Assembly: GCA_054661495.1 (NCBI GenBank)
Contig: BAAFSQ010000094.1
Span: forward strand, 1 to 35,052
DNA: 35,052 nt
Direction of reading: 5' to 3'
Origin: Zygophlyctis sp. KS116
Taxonomy: Eukaryota > Chytridiomycota
A model generated the notes under the pieces. The model ran no database searches and was not told the DNA's origin. It was given only the letters and a program-made list of their open reading frames with translations. The translations under genes were made by a program, and so were the position numbers. Positions 30,829 to 35,052 of this stretch are shown piece after piece (position 1 is the first letter of the stretch; each line of letters starts with the position of its first letter).

Positions 30829-33800
30829 CTATACAGAAAAGGTAGATTCTAATTTGGTAATAAGTAATCCATATCCACGGCTTTCAGTCTTGACAAGAGT
30901 GTCTTTCCAATTAGGAAATGATACATGATTGTCATTAAAGAGTTTAAGAAGCATATCTACATCCATTAATAAGGTTGAAAATAATCCTGCGTATTCCCAA
31001 TGTCCAGATTCATAAAAAGATCGCTGTAAAAGCATGACTTCTTCAATATCGGTGCGGTTAAGAAGTGTATGCTCAACTGCAAGTTCTAGTTGAGATAGGC
31101 GTCGAAAGACACGGGTGGGAGTTATGGGAGACAAATCCCTCACCTTTTCAGATGATGGGCATCGAGTCAAGGCTCGTGGGGATTTTCCGCCTGTTATTGT
31201 TTTTTCTGAAGAGAAATTGGGGGAATTAGGAACATGTGCCATTGAACTTCTCTTGCGTGGTCTCGAGCCTTCACTAAACTGTTGAAGATCATCTATATTT
31301 TAGTTTTAAAGTAATCACCAGGAAAAGACCAATTGAATTGTTCATGAAGATCCAACAATTTTTGGTACCAATTTTCAATTTTTTTAATGCTGTGATTTGA
31401 AAATACACTGGATATTACCTTGTACGCTTTAGAAAAGGAACTAGAGGAAACGAAAGTTCAATAGTAAATCTTCCCAGTATACGGAATTGTTCCTCTAGGA
31501 GTTGAAGTACATATCTTTCGACGATTGAATTCAATTCATCCTAGACTTAGTGAATAGGATTACATTATAAGTATCAAAGAGTTCTTTTAATTCCGGATTA
31601 TCATTTTTTTCTAGTTTTTCAGCCTCGGCATCTAATTTCAATTCCAGATGTATTTTTACCCTGAATAGACTTAAAAAATCGAATCAACTCTCTCCCAATC
31701 TAGTATCACGATAATATCATTAGCATACCTCGAAATCCATCATATCCAAAGCCTTACTGAGTAGTTCTAAAGCAAACTTGATTTAGTATTTAAATCAGGA
31801 TCTCACCTTGCCACTAACTGAATATGGCTCAAGAGTTTGAATGATGATTAAATACGACGTTGCGGTTGCTAAATAACCTGAATTTAAGGATTGCTGTGAT
31901 TAAGATCAAGCAAAAATTACTTCAAAGAGAACTTTTGCATCTCCCACAATTGAGAAGAAAAACTTCCATAAGCTAACTTCGCTCTTTCTTGCACAATTGA
32001 CAATAATATCCAGGTATGATGGGAAATATTCTAAAAATCTCACGACATTCGACAATGCTAAAATATTTAAATAAAATAGGGATATTTTACCTTTAGAATG
32101 CTCAGTTTTTGAAGCATAATCATCTTCTAGAGCTCTGTGTAATAGTAATTCCAATGCATGAGTAAAATAGCTTAATTGGTCAAATTCTTTTGCAAAGCGT
32201 AACGCTTCTTCTGTTTGCCTATCATAAATGGTGTTGAATTTACCCATTTTGCAGATAGTAACGTAAAACAATGTGAATAAACAAGCATGTCTGAAATTAA
32301 AAAATTAATCATACTTTTGATTGGATTCTAAAGAATGAACAGCCCATATTGTTTCTCATTGAAACTTGCTGATCTATTCCTACAAGTATACCTTTGCTCA
32401 TCATTACTGCCGCTGGATAAAAATCAATCGGTAGCTCCACAACATCAATTTCGTATCTAGTGCTACTTGAAGGGAATGTTGATAGATCCAAGTTTTGGAA
32501 TCCAGTCCATATCTTGATATGAGAACCATGAAAAGTCCAAATAAAGTTGTTAAAAGAGTCGACTGAAGAATTGTCTTTTGACTTTTTCAAGTTGATCCAA
32601 TAATATTCTACACCGTATGATATAATTGAAGACTCCCACACTCCATCAGAGTCAATCTGCAGATACATGAGGGTATCTCCATAGAAAATGAGTAATGGAT
32701 CAAGCTTTAACATTGACTTGTCATCACACACAGATCGTCTTTCTACAGAACGAACCATTGCTGGGTTTGTAATTATATTATTCAAAACTATTTTCTGATG
32801 TAATATCAGTGCTGCGGATTCATCTATTTTTCAATTTAGTAAATATTACAGGAATTAATTTCCAGCACGTAATAATGAAGAGAGTTGTCGGCAAAATATA
32901 CTAATAAGTTCACATCTTGATTGTTCATGGCTATCACAGGTTGATTTGAAGAGAGGGAATATACGCTTGAGTTCAAATCAAGGTTATCATCCTTTGAAAA
33001 AACCGCTATATTGTATCTTTTGGTACTTTCAAGCTGGTATGAAGCTACAAGATAAGATCGGATCCAAAGAATGTGTGATATTCTAAATGCTTGCTCTTGC
33101 CGCTCGCTACCAAAAAGCTTCCATTTTCCTGTCAGCAGCGAATGATGAGCAAAACCGTGCTGACCGGCTACGGCTATAAAATTTCCACTAACGTCTATAC
33201 TAGCGCATCTGATGGGCCATTGTCTAGCCATATAACTGGCCGGTATTTGAATTGTACGCCATTGTAAAGGGTCTAAATTCAAAACATCAACATCTGTGAA
33301 ATTCCCCTCGTAGATTAGCAAATGGTCGTCACACACTAAAAACATGTTTCTACTATTTGCAGAATTCGAATTAAGACTATAACCACATTTAGCAAACTGA
33401 AGAGAATATAATTTGGGGGCTCGATCATGCTCATAATCATTAGAAGATAATATAAACAATTCAAAGTCACCATCACCCCAAAAAATCTTGTCAACTCCAC
33501 TGAAAAAGGTGTCGTAAGCACTTAAATCTGGAGTACTACCTGGACTATGAGGATCATCCACATTAGCACTGGTTAGCAAATGCCCTTGTAAACTCCAAAC
33601 TGCAATCCCACTATTTCTCCAGCCTGCAGCAATGGCTAGTCCATCAGAGGTCCAAGCAAGAGAACTTGTAGAACTCATTACTACTAGTGGCGTTTCATCA
33701 GGTTTTGAAAGCTTTAGCGAATGAGAGTATTCAAAAGACAAAGAATTTTCTGCATAAATAATAAAAAATATGAGTATATCTCCTCTAATATTGAAAAATC

Positions 33801-34682
33801 AATATTACCGTTCAGTCCCTATTGCTACTCTTGAAAACCTGTGATTAATTGCAACACAAGTTGCGGCTTCTGTTGAAACCTTTGATATATCAATATGAAA
33901 CGCTCTCCAAGTATCAGCATAGGCCTGATTTCCACTCTAGATAATGAAAAACTGAAATTACTTCCGAGTCATTTGGCGGAATTGCAATCCAAGCATCTCC
34001 ATCAGTTGAAACCCATTCCATCAGCGCTAGATAATTATTCATTGAAAAATAGCTTAATCCTATACGAATTATTTAAATCAAATCACCATTAATTTGCTTA
34101 CTGGTTGATCGCATTTCATCAAATTTCCATGATTTATTTGTATTTACTTCACCATCCCAAGAAATAGACACCAGATAAGGCGACGAAGCACTTGAAATAA
34201 ACATTTCATTTGTGTATCCAATTCCACTTAAATTAAGATTTATAGACTACCTTAAAACCCCAGATTCTATTTCCAGCGCCAATTTAAACTTGAGAATTAC
34301 ATTTGGAACACCATTTGCCTCTCCTACTCCATATATCCTATCGATCGGTCTTTGAAATTCAAATTTAGAGTCTGATCCAGAGACCACATCGTAAATATGC
34401 AAAAATCCCTTTGACGTTTGAACACAAATATTGAGTCCTCTAGAGTCCCAAAACCCCTGAACATTCTCACCATCTTCATCTACTGTGATTTGTGATCTTA
34501 CTACTGATGATAGCATTGCAGTTGGCTATTATATTAAACCCTATCTAGATTACTCTACAACTCCATAAGCAAACAGAATTAGCAGTTAAAGTAATAAACG
34601 ATGTTCCCAAGTAATCAAAAAGATCAATTATGGGCTGATCGTCAAAAGTATAGACTCTAGGTGAACCATACGCCAAAATCAT
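30829..34682 (-). CDS. RIC1: RIC1, subunit of the Ric1-Rgp1 GEF for Ypt6/Rab6
   Basis: Ric1 with Rgp1 activates Ypt6/Rab6 in endosome-to-Golgi traffic. Seventeen exons give 1141 residues: 34554-34682, 34251-34525, 34087-34226, 33962-34059, 33809-33936, 32850-33784, 32315-32823, 32244-32290, 32091-32218, 31921-32057, 31807-31893, 31729-31776, 31660-31699, 31564-31631, 31419-31540, 31319-31389, 30829-31292. Introns are 23-33 nt. The N-terminal half is a WD40-like propeller (VAIGTERGDILIF; GFAHHSLLTGKWKLFGSERQ, a strong family motif). The C-terminal RIC1 domain has EALRFAKEFDQLSYFTHALE, IIVNCARKSEVSLWKFFFSI and TATSYLIIIQTLE. Start at MILAYGSPRV is favoured because family members begin this way; an ATG 24 codons upstream (34754) is in frame. 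The C-terminal exons include very short ones of 40, 47 and 48 nt. Confidence 0.93.
32058..32090 (-). other. Intron 9 of RIC1, 33 nt, stopless and a multiple of three
   Basis: It has a GTAAAA donor and a TTTTAG acceptor. Reading through would insert 11 residues (KGKISLFYLNIL region) without a stop or frame change. Splicing gives TEHSKALSNVVRFLEYF, which fits the family spacing better. It could be an exon extension instead. Confidence 0.6.
33785..33808 (-). other. Intron 5 of RIC1, 24 nt, a near end-to-end hairpin
   Basis: Removing it joins VAIGTER to GDILIF in frame. Between its first and last G the intron is a 9-bp perfect stem (TAATATTGA and TCAATATTA) around a TTTT loop. Confidence 0.88.
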
Positions 34683-35052
34683 TGAACACGCGAAATTTGA
34701 CGCGTTTTGGTGGGTAAAGCACTTGCTGTTGGACGGATGAAACTCACAAACCACTACGGAGACCTTGTAACTTGAGCGACTTTAAATCCAGGAAAAAGGT
34801 CAACTCTTTCTTCACTTTTTAAATCAAATTTTCATTTTATGATATTTCAACCCGTTCCACCGCAATAAATTTATCAATTTCCTCACATTTTTTCACATTA
34901 AAGATTCTGCTAACATCAGGATCTATTGGTCGACACATGATACCCTATTTTTAGCTGTCCCTGACCAAGGCGGCAACGCAGGATGCTCATTATTTGCCTA
35001 ACCGAATGTGGCTTCATACTCTAGAGTTCGGACAAACCGGTGATTAACGAAA
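34683..35052. other. Region upstream of RIC1 to the window edge
   Basis: RIC1 promoter DNA followed by the window end. TTCGGACAA occurs at 35027-35035. Apart from a 33-codon frame at 34837-34938 I see no coding sequence. Confidence 0.35.
34837..34938 (-). CDS. Possible small ORF or terminal exon, 33 residues
   Basis: An ATG-started minus-strand frame beginning MCRPIDPDVSRIFNVKKCEE and ending at a TAA, with an in-frame stop upstream. The codons are not obviously low-complexity, but I recognise no family. It could be chance, a small protein, or the last exon of a gene beyond the window. Confidence 0.15.
   Translation of the reverse strand: MCRPIDPDVSRIFNVKKCEEIDKFIAVERVEIS

Noticed and set aside
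34060-34101. 42-nt version of RIC1 intron 3
   Set aside because: A GTGATT donor gives a 27-nt intron in phase with the same acceptor, within the range of the others.
1-35052. Alternative genetic code or programmed readthrough to explain the many in-frame stops
   Set aside because: Stops fall only inside GT(GC)-AG segments of 23-33 nt; conserved genes end normally with TAA, TAG and TGA, so the standard code holds.
1-35052. CRISPR array, rRNA, prophage or bacterial operon
   Set aside because: No spaced direct repeats, rRNA cores or Shine-Dalgarno-led gene runs; the window is eukaryotic.

Overview
The window is eukaryotic nuclear DNA: AT-rich and gene-dense, with many spliceosomal introns and no bacterial-style operons or ribosome binding sites. 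The gene set points to a flagellated, early-diverging fungus. It has flagellar genes (dynein-2 heavy chain and dynein regulatory complex subunit 2) beside typically fungal ones (an Slm1-like BAR-PH protein, an EFM7-type methyltransferase, an old yellow enzyme). Rozella (Cryptomycota) or a relative is my best guess, from gene content and composition only.

Layout. 1-1212: a hAT-type transposase fragment at the left edge, then a SET-domain gene broken by two frame changes. 1543-4490: two ankyrin-repeat genes and a bHLH transcription factor, all + and single-exon; a 23-bp perfect inverted repeat follows the first ankyrin gene. 4659-6741: eIF3g (+) and an ACTMAP-like actin maturation protease (-) meet tail to tail on a shared TTAA stop; the protease is divergent from an EFM7-like methyltransferase (+). 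6812-9994: a BAR-PH protein and DRC2 in tandem (+). 10049-23116 (-): a complete dynein-2 heavy chain gene with 19 exons and a predicted 4191-residue product. 23370-24557 (+): an old yellow enzyme family oxidoreductase. 24570-34682 (-): a membrane-anchored alpha/beta hydrolase, tripeptidyl peptidase II and RIC1 in a row.

The striking feature is the introns. Rebuilding reading frames by hand in six genes gave 51 introns, every one 23-33 nt long with most at 25-29 nt. Of these, 43 begin GTA, 6 GTG, 1 GTT and 1 GC; all end in AG. Many carry a CTAA-type branch motif. Of the 16 whose length is a multiple of three, 15 contain an in-frame stop. One is a 9-bp hairpin almost end to end. The restored proteins have family-typical lengths (DYNC2H1 4191, TPP2 1272, RIC1 1141, DRC2 479 residues), which supports the gene models.

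Functional themes. DYNC2H1 (retrograde intraflagellar transport) and DRC2 (axonemal nexin-dynein regulatory complex) are convergent neighbours, so the centre of the window is a small flagellar cluster. The other genes are housekeeping: translation initiation (eIF3g), eEF1A methylation (EFM7), actin N-terminal maturation (ACTMAP), plasma-membrane signalling (BAR-PH), peptide turnover (TPP2) and Golgi traffic (RIC1). The left 4.5 kb, with a transposon remnant, a broken SET gene, ankyrin genes and palindromes, looks like the accessory, faster-evolving part. Several single-base frame breaks lie in or beside homopolymers and may be sequence errors rather than real mutations.
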